Shown: piece by piece, positions 1 through 8,134 of the stretch
Numbering within the stretch: position 1 is the first letter of the stretch
Layout of the letters: every line of letters starts with the position of its first letter
Notes under the pieces: model-generated
Databases searched by the model: none
Seen by the model: only the letters and a program-made list of their open reading frames with translations
Told to the model about the DNA's origin: nothing
Program-made: the position numbers and the translations under genes
Source of the DNA: Nitrospira sp.
Lineage (GTDB): Bacteria; Nitrospirota; Nitrospiria; Nitrospirales; Nitrospiraceae
Assembly: GCA_005239465.1 (NCBI GenBank)
Contig: SPAW01000010.1
Location: forward strand, 28,301 to 92,300
Direction: 5' to 3'
Length of the DNA stretch: 64,000 nucleotides

Positions 1-341
1 ATCAAGGCCAGCGGATAGAGCCGGCAATCCACCGGGCGGGCCTCATAGATCCCGCACCGGCTGGTCGCCGGATCAAAGGCCGGGCATAAGTACCCCTCTC
101 CCGTGGGATTCTGGACCAGATTAATTCGAGAGCCTGACGCATCGGGAAAGGACGCAGCGGACACGCCATGCGCCACTGCAGCGGCAATTTCCCGTGAGGT
201 AAAGTAGGGGCGGAGGAAACTTTCGGCTTCTGGGAAACGGCAGCATACGTCGCAGCGGAAACAGGCGGAACTAGGCACCAGTTGGGGTAGCGTCTTCGGC
301 ACGGCCACAGATAGTTCGGACTCCGGCACAAGCAGGTCCAT
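1..341 (-). CDS. YkgJ-family cysteine-cluster protein (3' end cut by window edge)
   Basis: The reading frame runs off the left edge, so only the first about 113 residues are visible. An in-frame TGA lies just upstream of the ATG at 341, which fixes this as the first possible ATG. The protein carries a CxxCxxCC-type cluster (CFRCDVCC, about residues 27-34), then a later Cys in YLCPAFD and Cys residues in SRCGIYEARPVDCRLYP. This spacing is typical of the YkgJ/Fe-S-zinc-cluster family (UPF0153), whose members bind a metal or Fe-S cluster and have no settled function. It is transcribed away from the diguanylate cyclase gene. Assignment rests on the motif; substrate unknown. Confidence 0.75.
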   Translation of the reverse strand, partial: MDLLVPESELSVAVPKTLPQLVPSSACFRCDVCCRFPEAESFLRPYFTSREIAAAVAHGVSAASFPDASGSRINLVQNPTGEGYLCPAFDPATSRCGIYEARPVDCRLYPLAL

Positions 342-485
342 CGGGTTCCCATCATACGATGCATGTCAGAACGTGGCAAGCAAGGTTCACTTCGCATCAA
401 GGGTCTTCTGTCTCGCGCTCGGAACCAAGACATCTGACGCGTCATCGACCACGCCGGATTCGCCCGAGCAAATCTAGTCAATTTC

Positions 486-514
486 TTGACCGTGTCCTTC
501 CCTGCTGGGATACT
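486..514 (+). promoter_or_regulatory. Possible sigma70 promoter for the GGDEF gene
   Basis: TTGACC at 486-491 and GATACT at 509-514 are separated by 17 bases, upstream of the plus-strand gene at 628. This implies a leader of about 105 bases. The rest of 342-627 shows no gene. Motif match only. Confidence 0.4.
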
Positions 515-627
515 GCATGTGTTCACTGGGTGGAGCCCCACGGCTTTACCCATCCACCGTAGCAGCCTACTGCGGAGAACGGACAGCTGTGTCTTCCTGC
601 GTAGGCGGGTGAAAGGATTCCCTCTCT

Positions 628-1632
628 ATGGCCGATTCCCGTTCTGGTCTTGACGCGTACGACCCCCAGTCCCTGCTCAACTCCCAACCAGTGATCATCA
701 CCGTCATTGACCCTGTCACCCACAAAGCCGTCTTTCAAAACAGCAAATCACTGACCAAATTCGGTGACATCTCCAGCCAATTCTGCCATGAGAAGGTTGC
801 TGGCTGTCCCGCGCCCTGTAAGTTCTGCAAAATGCCGGAGGCCGTGAAACACAACATGCCGACGGCCAGCGAAGTGTTGCTGCCCTACAGCGAAGAGTGT
901 CTCCTCTTCCAATGGGCTCCCGTCACCACAAGCAGCGGAGCGGTCCATGTGGTGGAGACCATCACCGATATTACCGCCTTGAAGCAACAGCAGGTCCGGA
1001 GCGAGCAACTCGTCAAGCGACTCTCCGACGCCAATCGTGAACTCCTCCACACCAATGATCAGTTGCGGGACCAGTCTTCACGAGACGGCCTCACCAAACT
1101 CTTCAACCATTCCCATTTTCAGCAGACTCTCGTCCACATGTGCGCCCAATCGACCCGCTCTCTGAACCCCCTTTCGCTCCTGTTCATCGACCTCGATAAT
1201 TTTAAGAGCATCAACGACACGTATGGCCACATCGCCGGTGACCAAGTGCTGAAAGAAATGGGATGGCTGCTCGATAGCCAACAGTCGCCGGGCCGCAGCC
1301 TCGCCCGCGCCAGTGACGTCCCCGCCCGTTATGGAGGCGAGGAATTCGCGCTGATTCTTCCGGATACTTCGATGAACGGCGCATTGAGCGCGGCAGAACG
1401 GGTGCGTCACCGTGTGACGACGTTGCCGCTGTTGCCCGAATTGGCAATCTTGGCAAATCCACCCCTTTCCCTGACCTGCAGTATCGGCGTGGCCAGTTTC
1501 CCCCTACACGCCTCGAGTGCGTCAGGTTTAGTTTCCGCCGCCGATGCCGCCGTGTACGCCGCCAAACGAGCCGGCAAGAACTGCGTGCGCATGGCAAACC
1601 CGGTGAGCCCCACACCCCTTGTCGGGTCCTGA
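628..1632 (+). CDS. Diguanylate cyclase with Cys-cluster PAS-like sensor domain
   Basis: A 334-residue cytosolic protein that should make c-di-GMP from two GTP. The C-terminal GGDEF domain (about residues 150-320) keeps the active motif GGEEF at 236-240. The RxxD product-inhibition site (RASD, 227-230) sits exactly five residues before it, so both catalysis and feedback inhibition look intact. The N-terminal half is PAS-like (about 20-115) and holds C53, C60, C64 and C67, the last three in a CxxxCxxC arrangement (CPAPCKFC). This resembles the Cys-rich insert seen in some PAS sensors of redox or metal signals. A short coiled coil (about 117-150) links the domains. No transmembrane segment. The signal sensed is unknown; a metal or Fe-S ligand is inference. 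Confidence 0.9.
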   Translation: MADSRSGLDAYDPQSLLNSQPVIITVIDPVTHKAVFQNSKSLTKFGDISSQFCHEKVAGCPAPCKFCKMPEAVKHNMPTASEVLLPYSEECLLFQWAPVTTSSGAVHVVETITDITALKQQQVRSEQLVKRLSDANRELLHTNDQLRDQSSRDGLTKLFNHSHFQQTLVHMCAQSTRSLNPLSLLFIDLDNFKSINDTYGHIAGDQVLKEMGWLLDSQQSPGRSLARASDVPARYGGEEFALILPDTSMNGALSAAERVRHRVTTLPLLPELAILANPPLSLTCSIGVASFPLHASSASGLVSAADAAVYAAKRAGKNCVRMANPVSPTPLVGS

Positions 1633-1718
1633 GCCACGTGGTAGCATTCGGCTGACCTCGCACCTGTTCGCGCGCGGCGATTTCAGCCCCAACGTGACGA
1701 CGGCAAAGGATTCTCTCG

Positions 1719-3203
1719 TTGGCACAGAGTGAACCGCTCTGCCCCTCGCTCCGAACTGAGACGGCACTCAGTCGTTGCGCGACCATCCGTACGCAACTGC
1801 GTACCGCAAACCTGTTTGCAGACCCATCCGCTCTGTCTCGTGAAGGCAACGCCCCAGTCTTACAAGCGGCCACATCCTGGCGCATCAGCCCATGCCCGCT
1901 GCTCTTGTCCCGTGACCAACTGGAGTTCTTCACCACACTGGGGCCGCAACTGCTCTCGTTCTATCGAGCACTGAATAGGTTGTACAACGAGAGCGTCAAA
2001 GGCGCGCAGCCGGCCTGGGTCGCAGGCTACCTGGATCAAGGCAAGCCCGAAGTCTTAGTGAATTACAATCGGATGAAGCGGTTTCGCGAGGCGTTGCCGG
2101 CCGTCATTCGACCGGACGTGATTTCCACGCAAGACGGCATGGTCATCACCGAGCTCGATTCGGTTCCGGGCGGCATCGGACTCACGGCATGCCTCTCTCG
2201 CGTTTATCACGATCTGAATGACGGCCACTTGCAGTTCGTAGGGGAACGGGACGGCATGGTGCGAGGTTTTGCCGCGATGCTAAAATCTGCCCAAGAACAA
2301 CACGCCGGATGCGTGGCCATTCTTGTCTCTGAAGAAGCCAAAGACTATCGTCCCGAGATGTCTTGGTTGGCTACTCAACTCCATGAACGAGGAGTTTCCG
2401 CCTGGTGCATCGAACCGCGCGAGATTCGATTCACAGAGGAAGGGCTCAGGCTGCGCACCGACAGCGGCGAACAGGCCATCGGATTGATCTACCGTTTCTA
2501 CGAACTGTTCGACCTGCTGAACATTCCAAAAGCCGAACTCGTTCAATATGCCGCGAAGAAAGGCTGGGTCGCGGTCACGCCGCCCTATAAGCCGGCGTTG
2601 GAGGAAAAATCTGCCTTCGCCCTGCTCCATCACCCCGTGCTGCGACCCTATTGGGAAGAGGAACTCGGCGCGGACTGCTTTCTGCATCTCACCACGATTA
2701 TGCCGAGGACCTGGCTGCTCGATCCTGCGCCGATTCCTGCCACAGCCACGATCCCAGGCCTGCACATCGGGGAACGCGCGGTTTCGAACTGGGCCGATCT
2801 GGCAACGGCCACCCAGAAGGAACGTCATTTTGTCATCAAGCCGTCAGGATTTTCCGAACTGGCTTGGGGCAGCCGAGGCGTCTCGATCGGGCACGACATG
2901 CCGCAGACGGAATGGGCCGGCGCACTCCAGAAAGCCCTCGCCTCCTTCCCCACCACACCTTATATCCTGCAAGAGTTTCATAAAGGCCGGCTGTTCGAGA
3001 TAGACTATATGGACGAAGGAACGCAGACGATGGTGCGCATGGCAGGACGGGCTCGACTCTCGCCGTACTACTTCGTCACTAGCGAAAAGGTGGAACTGGC
3101 TGGTATCCTGGCAACGATTTGTCCGGCTGACAAAAAGGTAATCCACGGCATGAAGGACGCCGTGATGGTCCCTTGCGCTGTCGCACGAGGCAATGTTGAA
3201 TGA
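1719..3203 (+). CDS. ATP-grasp-like conserved protein of unknown substrate
   Basis: A 494-residue protein with a likely TTG start at 1719, preceded at normal spacing by AAAGGA. The C-terminal third resembles an ATP-grasp fold: a nucleotide-binding strand around VIKPSGFSELAWGSRGV and a later ILQEFHKGRLFEIDY region. The middle has a charged RFYELFDLLNIPK segment. ATP-grasp enzymes ligate a carboxylate to an amine or thiol through an acyl-phosphate; nothing here identifies the substrates. A one-domain glutaredoxin-like gene follows, and a lysine 2,3-aminomutase gene after that, so amino-acid or thiol chemistry is a reasonable guess. The last codons run into a stuttering AT-rich palindrome that holds the stop codon. 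An alternative start lies further downstream because the first about 40 residues look poorly constrained. Confidence 0.6.
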   Translation: MAQSEPLCPSLRTETALSRCATIRTQLRTANLFADPSALSREGNAPVLQAATSWRISPCPLLLSRDQLEFFTTLGPQLLSFYRALNRLYNESVKGAQPAWVAGYLDQGKPEVLVNYNRMKRFREALPAVIRPDVISTQDGMVITELDSVPGGIGLTACLSRVYHDLNDGHLQFVGERDGMVRGFAAMLKSAQEQHAGCVAILVSEEAKDYRPEMSWLATQLHERGVSAWCIEPREIRFTEEGLRLRTDSGEQAIGLIYRFYELFDLLNIPKAELVQYAAKKGWVAVTPPYKPALEEKSAFALLHHPVLRPYWEEELGADCFLHLTTIMPRTWLLDPAPIPATATIPGLHIGERAVSNWADLATATQKERHFVIKPSGFSELAWGSRGVSIGHDMPQTEWAGALQKALASFPTTPYILQEFHKGRLFEIDYMDEGTQTMVRMAGRARLSPYYFVTSEKVELAGILATICPADKKVIHGMKDAVMVPCAVARGNVE

Positions 3204-3285
3204 TGTATGTTTAATGTTGAGTTCAAACGGTGAGGACTGACTATCTGAGTCCCCATTCAATACTAAACGTTGAGCATTGAAAATC
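3191..3285. repeat. AT-rich stuttering palindrome between co-directional genes
   Basis: Words of the type AATGTTGA/TTTAATGTTGAG on the left (3191-3231) are mirrored by ATTCAATACTAAACGTTGAGCA on the right (3255-3276). The inner pair GGACT/AGTCC closes the hairpin. The left arm overlaps the end of the preceding coding region. It resembles in design, not in sequence, the spacers at 8875, 49635, 51317, 56872 and 58741. Confidence 0.6.
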
Positions 3286-3288
3286 GCG

Positions 3289-3534
3289 ATGGCAATTACG
3301 CTCTACCATGTCGACTGGTGTCCTGACTGTGAGGTGGTCCGTCAAAAGCTGGCCGACTTGGGGGTGACGTTCGAGGACATCATCGTCCCCGATATAAGGC
3401 CGATGCGAAAACAAGTCTACGAGATTTCCGGTCAATACTACGTGCCGGTCATAAAGGACGGCGACACTGTCTTGAGCAAGACATACGAGATTCTTGCCCA
3501 CCTTGATACGCACTATGCTAAGACACCGTCTTAA
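3289..3534 (+). CDS. Glutaredoxin/NrdH-like protein
   Basis: An 81-residue thioredoxin-fold protein starting at ATG 3289; the frame is open from a TTG at 3277. The redox motif is CPDC, within YHVDWCPDCEVVRQKL near the N-terminus, followed by the cis-proline segment YYVPVIKDGD and a C-terminal helix. Length and layout fit glutaredoxin-type thiol oxidoreductases, which transfer electrons between small thiols and protein disulfides in the cytosol. It lies between the ATP-grasp-like gene and the aminomutase gene on the same strand. A role as redox partner for either neighbour is inference. Confidence 0.85.
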   Translation: MAITLYHVDWCPDCEVVRQKLADLGVTFEDIIVPDIRPMRKQVYEISGQYYVPVIKDGDTVLSKTYEILAHLDTHYAKTPS

Positions 3535-3597
3535 GCGCCTGACCAGACCCTATGCCGGCGGAACGTCAAGGACTGGTGACCGGTCTCTCTGCCATCA

Positions 3598-4827
3598 ATG
3601 GGTCCACTCTCTGACAAGGAGGCCGTGACGCCTGTGGAAGAATGGAGACGCATACTTGCTCAGAGCATCGTCAAGCCGCAGGACCTCGCCGAACGGTTTG
3701 GCGTCGACGAGAAAGACATCGAAGCGATCGTCGGCCCGTATCCCATGCGGATCACCCCGACCGTGCTCGGAACGATCAAAGAAAAGGGCGACGCGATCTG
3801 GAAACAGGTCGTCCCTGAAATAGCGGAGTTGGCCGACATCGACGCCGAAGACGATCCGCTCGAAGAAGATCTCATGAGCCCGGTGCCCCATCTGGTCCAC
3901 CGTTATCCGGATCGAGTGCTGCTCATGGTGACCAATCAATGCCCGATCTACTGCCGGTTCTGCACCCGAAAACGGTTGGTCGGCAAGCCGGGCTTCCTCA
4001 AGAAAGGCGAACTGAATCGAGCCATCACCTACCTCCGTGAACACAGGGAAGTACGCGATGTAATTCTGTCGGGCGGCGATCCCTTGCTCCTCCCCGACTA
4101 TCTCCTCGAACGCGTGTTTAAGGCCCTTCGGACAATTCCTCACTTGGAACTCATCCGCATCGGGTCACGGGTCCCCGGCACCTTGCCGCAACGGATCACG
4201 CCGAAGCTCTGCGAAATGGTGAAGAAGTATCATCCGATCTATATGAACTTGCATTTTAACCATCCGGACGAACTCACACCGGAAGTCATAACCGCCTGCG
4301 GCATGCTCGCCGACGCTGGTGTCCCGCTGGGAGCGCAAACCGTCCTGCTCAAAGGCGTGAACGACGATCCGGAGATCATGAAGCGTCTCGTACACCAGCT
4401 CTTGCTCGCTCGGGTGAAACCCTATTACCTCTATCAAGCGGACCTGACCAAGGGGACGAACCATTTCCGAACCACTGTTGAAACGGGGCTGACGATCATC
4501 AAGGCACTCCAAGGCCACACGAGCGGAATGGCGGTACCCCATTTCGTGATCGATGCGCCCGGCGGCGGCGGCAAGATTCCCCTGCTGCCAGACGACTACT
4601 TGGTGCATATGGATGAAGAAGGGGCAATCCTGAAGAATTACGAGAACAAGACCTTCCACTACCCACAGCCAAGAACCGGAAGCGGGCGGGAACTCCCGAT
4701 GGTCGGCGCACGGTCATCGCACGAGGGCTCAGCCGAAGCGTATGCGGCTTGTGGTGACAGTTACCCCGACCGAGACGGCTATGCAGCCTGGGGAAACAGC
4801 TGCGGCGGGGATGCGGACGACCTGTGA
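3598..4827 (+). CDS. kamA: Lysine 2,3-aminomutase family radical SAM protein
   Basis: A 409-residue radical SAM enzyme. The [4Fe-4S] ligands are C115, C119 and C122 (CPIYCRFC). The PLP-binding lysine is K326 in the diagnostic PGGGGK loop. Family members convert L-alpha-lysine to beta-lysine using SAM, PLP and an Fe-S cluster; the EF-P-modifying EpmB type shares these motifs. The N-terminal arm and core match KamA length. The last about 50 residues are a Gly/Ser/Asp-rich tail without family precedent that I know. The stop overlaps the GTG start of the next gene (GTGA), indicating translational coupling. No beta-lysine acetyltransferase (AblB) or EF-P gene is visible nearby, so the fate of the product is open. 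Confidence 0.88.
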   Translation: MGPLSDKEAVTPVEEWRRILAQSIVKPQDLAERFGVDEKDIEAIVGPYPMRITPTVLGTIKEKGDAIWKQVVPEIAELADIDAEDDPLEEDLMSPVPHLVHRYPDRVLLMVTNQCPIYCRFCTRKRLVGKPGFLKKGELNRAITYLREHREVRDVILSGGDPLLLPDYLLERVFKALRTIPHLELIRIGSRVPGTLPQRITPKLCEMVKKYHPIYMNLHFNHPDELTPEVITACGMLADAGVPLGAQTVLLKGVNDDPEIMKRLVHQLLLARVKPYYLYQADLTKGTNHFRTTVETGLTIIKALQGHTSGMAVPHFVIDAPGGGGKIPLLPDDYLVHMDEEGAILKNYENKTFHYPQPRTGSGRELPMVGARSSHEGSAEAYAACGDSYPDRDGYAAWGNSCGGDADDL

Positions 4828-5981
4828 CAACTCCCTCGCGCCACGCCGGCATTCTCCCCTATCAAGACATCAAGCGGCTGATCGCAGGCCGAGTTATCGG
4901 CGCGTCTCCGACGATTGAGGACAGGCAGATCCAGCCGGCCAGCCTCGACCTTCGACTGGGACGCAAGGCCTATCGGCTTATCAGCAGCTTCTTGCCGGAG
5001 TTATCGGCTATCTCTTCGCGCCTCAACGTGCTCGATTTCTACCAGTCCGACCTCGTGATGTATGAGATGGACTTGATCGACGGGGCCATCCTGGAAAAAG
5101 GCCACGTCTATCTGGTTCCGTTGTTGGAAAATCTGGAACTACCCAAGGCCCTCCGGGCGCGAGCCAATCCGAAAAGCACAACTGGCCGACTGGATGTCTT
5201 CACCCGCGTGGTGACGGATCTCAACGCGGGCTTCGATGAAATCCGTGCCGGCTATCATGGCCCGCTCTTCTTGGAAGTCGTCCCCCGCTCGTTTACCATC
5301 AAGGTTCGCACAGGGCAGTCGCTGAACCAAATCCGATTCGTTCGCGGAGAAGCTACCGTTTCCGACCAGGCGCTCCACAAGCTCCATCAGAAAACGCCGC
5401 TGCTCTATCACAACGGCCCGTCCAAGAAGGTCGTCGGCAGCCGGGACTTTCGAGCCGAACGGGGCCTCTTCCTCCGCATCGATCTCATTGGAGAGGATCG
5501 GACTGACTCCTGCATCATCGGCTACCGCGCGAAAAAGAACAGCCATGTGATCGACCTCGCCAAGGTCGGCCATTACGCTGCGGCGGATTTTTGGGAGCCG
5601 CTCTATCGGCATCGGCACGATAGCTTGTTGTTGGAACCGGAAGAGTTTTACATCCTCGCGTCGAAAGAACGCATTCGAGTACCCGCCGGCTATGCCGCTG
5701 AAATGGTCGCCTATGAAGCGGCCTGCGGAGAGCTGCGCACCCACTACGCCGGATTCTTCGACCCCGGATTCGGCTATGGATCGGAGGGAGAAATCAAAGG
5801 GACCCAGGTGGTGCTGGAAGTCCGGCCACACGACGTGCCCTTCCTGATCCACGACGGACAAACATTTTTTAAGGTCGTCTATGACAAGATGATGGAGATA
5901 CCGATCCAACTCTACGGATCAGTTCTTGGCTCATCGTATCAGCGACAGGCGCTGACTCTCAGCAAACATTTTAAGGCATAA
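4824..5981 (+). CDS. 2'-deoxycytidine 5'-triphosphate deaminase family protein
   Basis: A 385-residue protein, GTG start overlapping the kamA stop by four bases. It shows two tandem dUTPase/Dcd-like lobes: the first has QPASLDLRLGRKAYR (about 32-46) and RARANPKSTTGRLDVFTRV; the second has a matching IRVPAGYAAEMVAY and GFFDPGFGYG segment. This double-lobed architecture fits the long dCTP deaminase family (Pfam DCD), which converts dCTP to dUTP in pyrimidine nucleotide synthesis, and is about twice the length of the classical E. coli Dcd. Catalytic activity cannot be proved from sequence. Strict overlap with kamA suggests co-translation with a functionally unrelated-looking enzyme. Confidence 0.85.
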   Translation: MTTPSRHAGILPYQDIKRLIAGRVIGASPTIEDRQIQPASLDLRLGRKAYRLISSFLPELSAISSRLNVLDFYQSDLVMYEMDLIDGAILEKGHVYLVPLLENLELPKALRARANPKSTTGRLDVFTRVVTDLNAGFDEIRAGYHGPLFLEVVPRSFTIKVRTGQSLNQIRFVRGEATVSDQALHKLHQKTPLLYHNGPSKKVVGSRDFRAERGLFLRIDLIGEDRTDSCIIGYRAKKNSHVIDLAKVGHYAAADFWEPLYRHRHDSLLLEPEEFYILASKERIRVPAGYAAEMVAYEAACGELRTHYAGFFDPGFGYGSEGEIKGTQVVLEVRPHDVPFLIHDGQTFFKVVYDKMMEIPIQLYGSVLGSSYQRQALTLSKHFKA

Positions 5982-5984
5982 CTG

Positions 5985-6401
5985 ATGGTTCCTCCCGATC
6001 TTCCTCCTCCCCATGACCCGGCGCAACGCTCTCCAACCCAGCCGACCAGAACGGAGGGGCAGGAAAACGGAAGCGACCACCAGATGCGTGTCGTCGGTCT
6101 GATGGTCGGCACGGTGCTGATGTTTATCGGCTTTCTCAACGTGTTTCTTTCCATCAGCGGGGGCTTCGAAATCAACGTCGTGCCGTTCCTGATCTACTTC
6201 GGAGGCCTTGCCGTGTGGGCCAATGCGGTCATCGAGGCTCCCGTCCTCCGCTATGGGGTCATGACCGCGGCCATCGCCTTGGCCCTGGGATTCTTTCACT
6301 ACGGCGAAGTGCTGTTCTGGCACAAGCAGGTCGTCTTCTGGTCCACCGTCATCATCGTCATGTATTTCATGTTCAACGAACCGAAGAAACCTACGGCGTG
6401 A
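5985..6401 (+). CDS. Small four-helix membrane protein, function unknown
   Basis: A 138-residue protein. About 33 polar, Pro-rich residues precede four hydrophobic segments (about 36-57, 64-82, 89-110, 116-130), so it is an inner-membrane protein with a cytosolic-type N-terminal tail. No family motif recognised. It starts three bases after the preceding stop and ends seven bases before the next start, inside the same transcription unit. Confidence 0.7.
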   Translation: MVPPDLPPPHDPAQRSPTQPTRTEGQENGSDHQMRVVGLMVGTVLMFIGFLNVFLSISGGFEINVVPFLIYFGGLAVWANAVIEAPVLRYGVMTAAIALALGFFHYGEVLFWHKQVVFWSTVIIVMYFMFNEPKKPTA

Positions 6402-6408
6402 TTCCTCG

Positions 6409-7101
6409 ATGACGATCTCCGTCATCATCCCGACATTGAACGAAGAAAAGACCCTCGCACATACGCTCGCGTGCACATCGACCTTGGACGTCGCCGAAAT
6501 CGTCGTGGCTGACGGGGGCAGCACGGATCGAACCGTCCAGATGGCTGAAGCGTTTTGTGCGAGGGTGTCCAACGCGCGCGTCGTTACGGCCCCGAGAGGG
6601 CGCGCGTGCCAAATGAACGAAGGGGCGAAGGCAAGCCGCGGTGAGATTCTTCTATTCTTGCATGCCGACACACAGTTGCCTGCGAAGGCCAAACGGATCA
6701 TTGAATCAGCCCTGGCCGACCCGAGGGTGGTGGGAGGTCGATTTGACGTCCGCTTTGACCGTCCCTCCGCCTGGGGGACTGTGATCAGCACTCTAATGAA
6801 CTGGCGTTCACGACTTGGCGGCATTGCCACCGGCGATCAAGCCATGTTTGTCCGCCGCCATGTCTTTGAGCGACTTGGCGGATTCTCCGACGTCCCGCTG
6901 ATGGAAGACATCGAATTCAGCGCCAGGCTCAAGCATACAGGTCCGACACAGGCGCTACGCGCGACCGTCACCACATCCTTTCGCCGCTGGGAGCAGCAGG
7001 GTCCCCTGAGAACCATCCTCTTGATGTGGGTACTGCGGTTCCTGTATTGGATCGGTGTCAGTCCATCGCGCTTGAGTCAATGGTACAAAGCAGTCCGATA
7101 G
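6409..7101 (+). CDS. Family 2 glycosyltransferase, rSAM/selenodomain-associated type 2
   Basis: A 230-residue GT-A glycosyltransferase. The N-terminus is the classic ISVIIPTLNEEKTL nucleotide-sugar strand, followed by VVADGGSTDRT, the metal-binding HADT motif (FLHADTQLP) and a GDQAMFVRR acceptor segment. The short length and its pairing with a DUF2064 protein match the TIGR04283 family. C-terminal hydrophobic residues suggest membrane association. The neighbouring gene at 7127 encodes the partner family (TIGR04282), a known gene pair. Donor and acceptor unknown. Confidence 0.85.
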   Translation: MTISVIIPTLNEEKTLAHTLACTSTLDVAEIVVADGGSTDRTVQMAEAFCARVSNARVVTAPRGRACQMNEGAKASRGEILLFLHADTQLPAKAKRIIESALADPRVVGGRFDVRFDRPSAWGTVISTLMNWRSRLGGIATGDQAMFVRRHVFERLGGFSDVPLMEDIEFSARLKHTGPTQALRATVTTSFRRWEQQGPLRTILLMWVLRFLYWIGVSPSRLSQWYKAVR

Positions 7102-7108
7102 ATCGTTA

Positions 7109-7388
7109 GGGGTCAGGGGTGAGGGTGTGAAAGATACGACGGGCAGATATTCACAAGCTGAGAATATCTCTTCTCCGAAATCGCCTCACCCCTCACGGTT
7201 CGACCCTTCGACGGTTCGACGAGCTCACCGTCCCGAGCAGAGCCGAGGGACATGCTCAGGGTCCCGAGCCGAGTCGAGGGGCAGGCTCACCGTCCGACTC
7301 GACTGCCTTCGGCAAGCTCAGGCCCCGAGCTTGTCGAGGGGAGCTCGTCGCGGGCCGAGTCCAATCGAGGGACCCCTCACCCCTGACC
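7109..7388. repeat. Nested inverted repeats, including an R3-type element
   Basis: A perfect 15-bp inverted repeat closes the region (7111-7125 with 7374-7388, GGTCAGGGGTGAGGG type), with a third copy of the word at 7184-7196. Inside are an 8-bp palindrome (AGATATTC/GAATATCT, 7145-7152 with 7162-7169) and a run of alternating TTCGAC/GAGCTC/TCGAGGG words. Bases 7298-7325 are identical, in inverted orientation, to 31375-31402, defining a dispersed family (R3). The plus-strand frame of the next gene stays open across the whole repeat. Confidence 0.75.
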
Positions 7389-8101
7389 GGGCCGCGCTGG
7401 TGATCTTCGCCAAGGCCCCGGTCCCTGGCCAGGTGAAAACGCGCCTCTGTCCGCCGCTTACCCCTGACGAAGCGGCCACGCTCCACGGAAGCTTTGTCCT
7501 CGACACGCTGGAAAGAACAAAGGCCGCGGTGGCGAAGCTAAAATTGCCGCTCGATCGCTATCTTGCCTGTGCGCCGTCCTCCACGCTTGTCTTTTTCAAG
7601 ATCATGGAAGAACGGCATGGCGTGACACTCATCGATCAAGTCGGCGACGACTTAGGAGCGCGCATGAATCAGGCCTTCGAAACCATGTTCACTTGGGGAT
7701 ACAAACGCGTCCTGATCGTCGGGACCGACGTGCCGACCTTACCCCTCGACCATTTCAAACAGGCCCTCGCCCTGCTGGAGACGAATGACCTCGTGTTGGG
7801 TCCCGCCCTCGACGGCGGGTACTATCTGATCGGCCTGAAGCGAACGGCTCCCGATCTTTTCACCGACATTCCTTGGTCGACCGACCAGGTGCTCAGACTC
7901 ACGCAGGAGAAGGTAACCAAGCTTGGACTCAAGACCGCATTAATTTCACCGTGGCGCGATGTCGATACCATCGACGACGTCCAGACCCTCGCCGAAGCAA
8001 GCACCCTTGATGCCAAGAAACCGAAGAACGAGCAACTGTTTTCAAGCCGTACCGCCGGCGCGCTGCAACTGATCGCCAAACGGCTGCGTTCAAGAGGATA
8101 A
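7127..8101 (+). CDS. DUF2064 glycosyltransferase-like protein (rSAM/selenodomain-associated transferase 1)
   Basis: The conserved domain begins at ALVIFAKAPVPGQVKTRL, about codon 90 of this frame, and continues with VGTDVPTLPLDHF and GPALDGGYYLIGLK. These are hallmarks of the TIGR04282/DUF2064 nucleotidyl- or glycosyl-transferase-like family. The first about 90 codons (from GTG 7127) translate the inverted repeat and are Ser/Arg/Pro-rich and unlike the family. The native start is therefore probably near GTG 7400, but that site has no Shine-Dalgarno, whereas 7127 follows GGTGAGG. The gene follows its usual partner GT2 gene. Function in the pair is unknown. Confidence 0.8.
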   Translation: MKDTTGRYSQAENISSPKSPHPSRFDPSTVRRAHRPEQSRGTCSGSRAESRGRLTVRLDCLRQAQAPSLSRGARRGPSPIEGPLTPDRAALVIFAKAPVPGQVKTRLCPPLTPDEAATLHGSFVLDTLERTKAAVAKLKLPLDRYLACAPSSTLVFFKIMEERHGVTLIDQVGDDLGARMNQAFETMFTWGYKRVLIVGTDVPTLPLDHFKQALALLETNDLVLGPALDGGYYLIGLKRTAPDLFTDIPWSTDQVLRLTQEKVTKLGLKTALISPWRDVDTIDDVQTLAEASTLDAKKPKNEQLFSSRTAGALQLIAKRLRSRG

Positions 8102-8134
8102 TAGGTCCGTAATTTCCGAACCAGTGAAACCACC

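Noticed and set aside
2..553. Long minus-strand frame at the left edge
   Set aside because: It is Arg/Pro-rich and out of frame with the Cys-cluster protein that shows the family motif in another frame (1-341).
1211..1936. Minus-strand 241-codon frame
   Set aside because: Arg/Ser-rich mirror of the diguanylate cyclase region with no family features or ribosome site.
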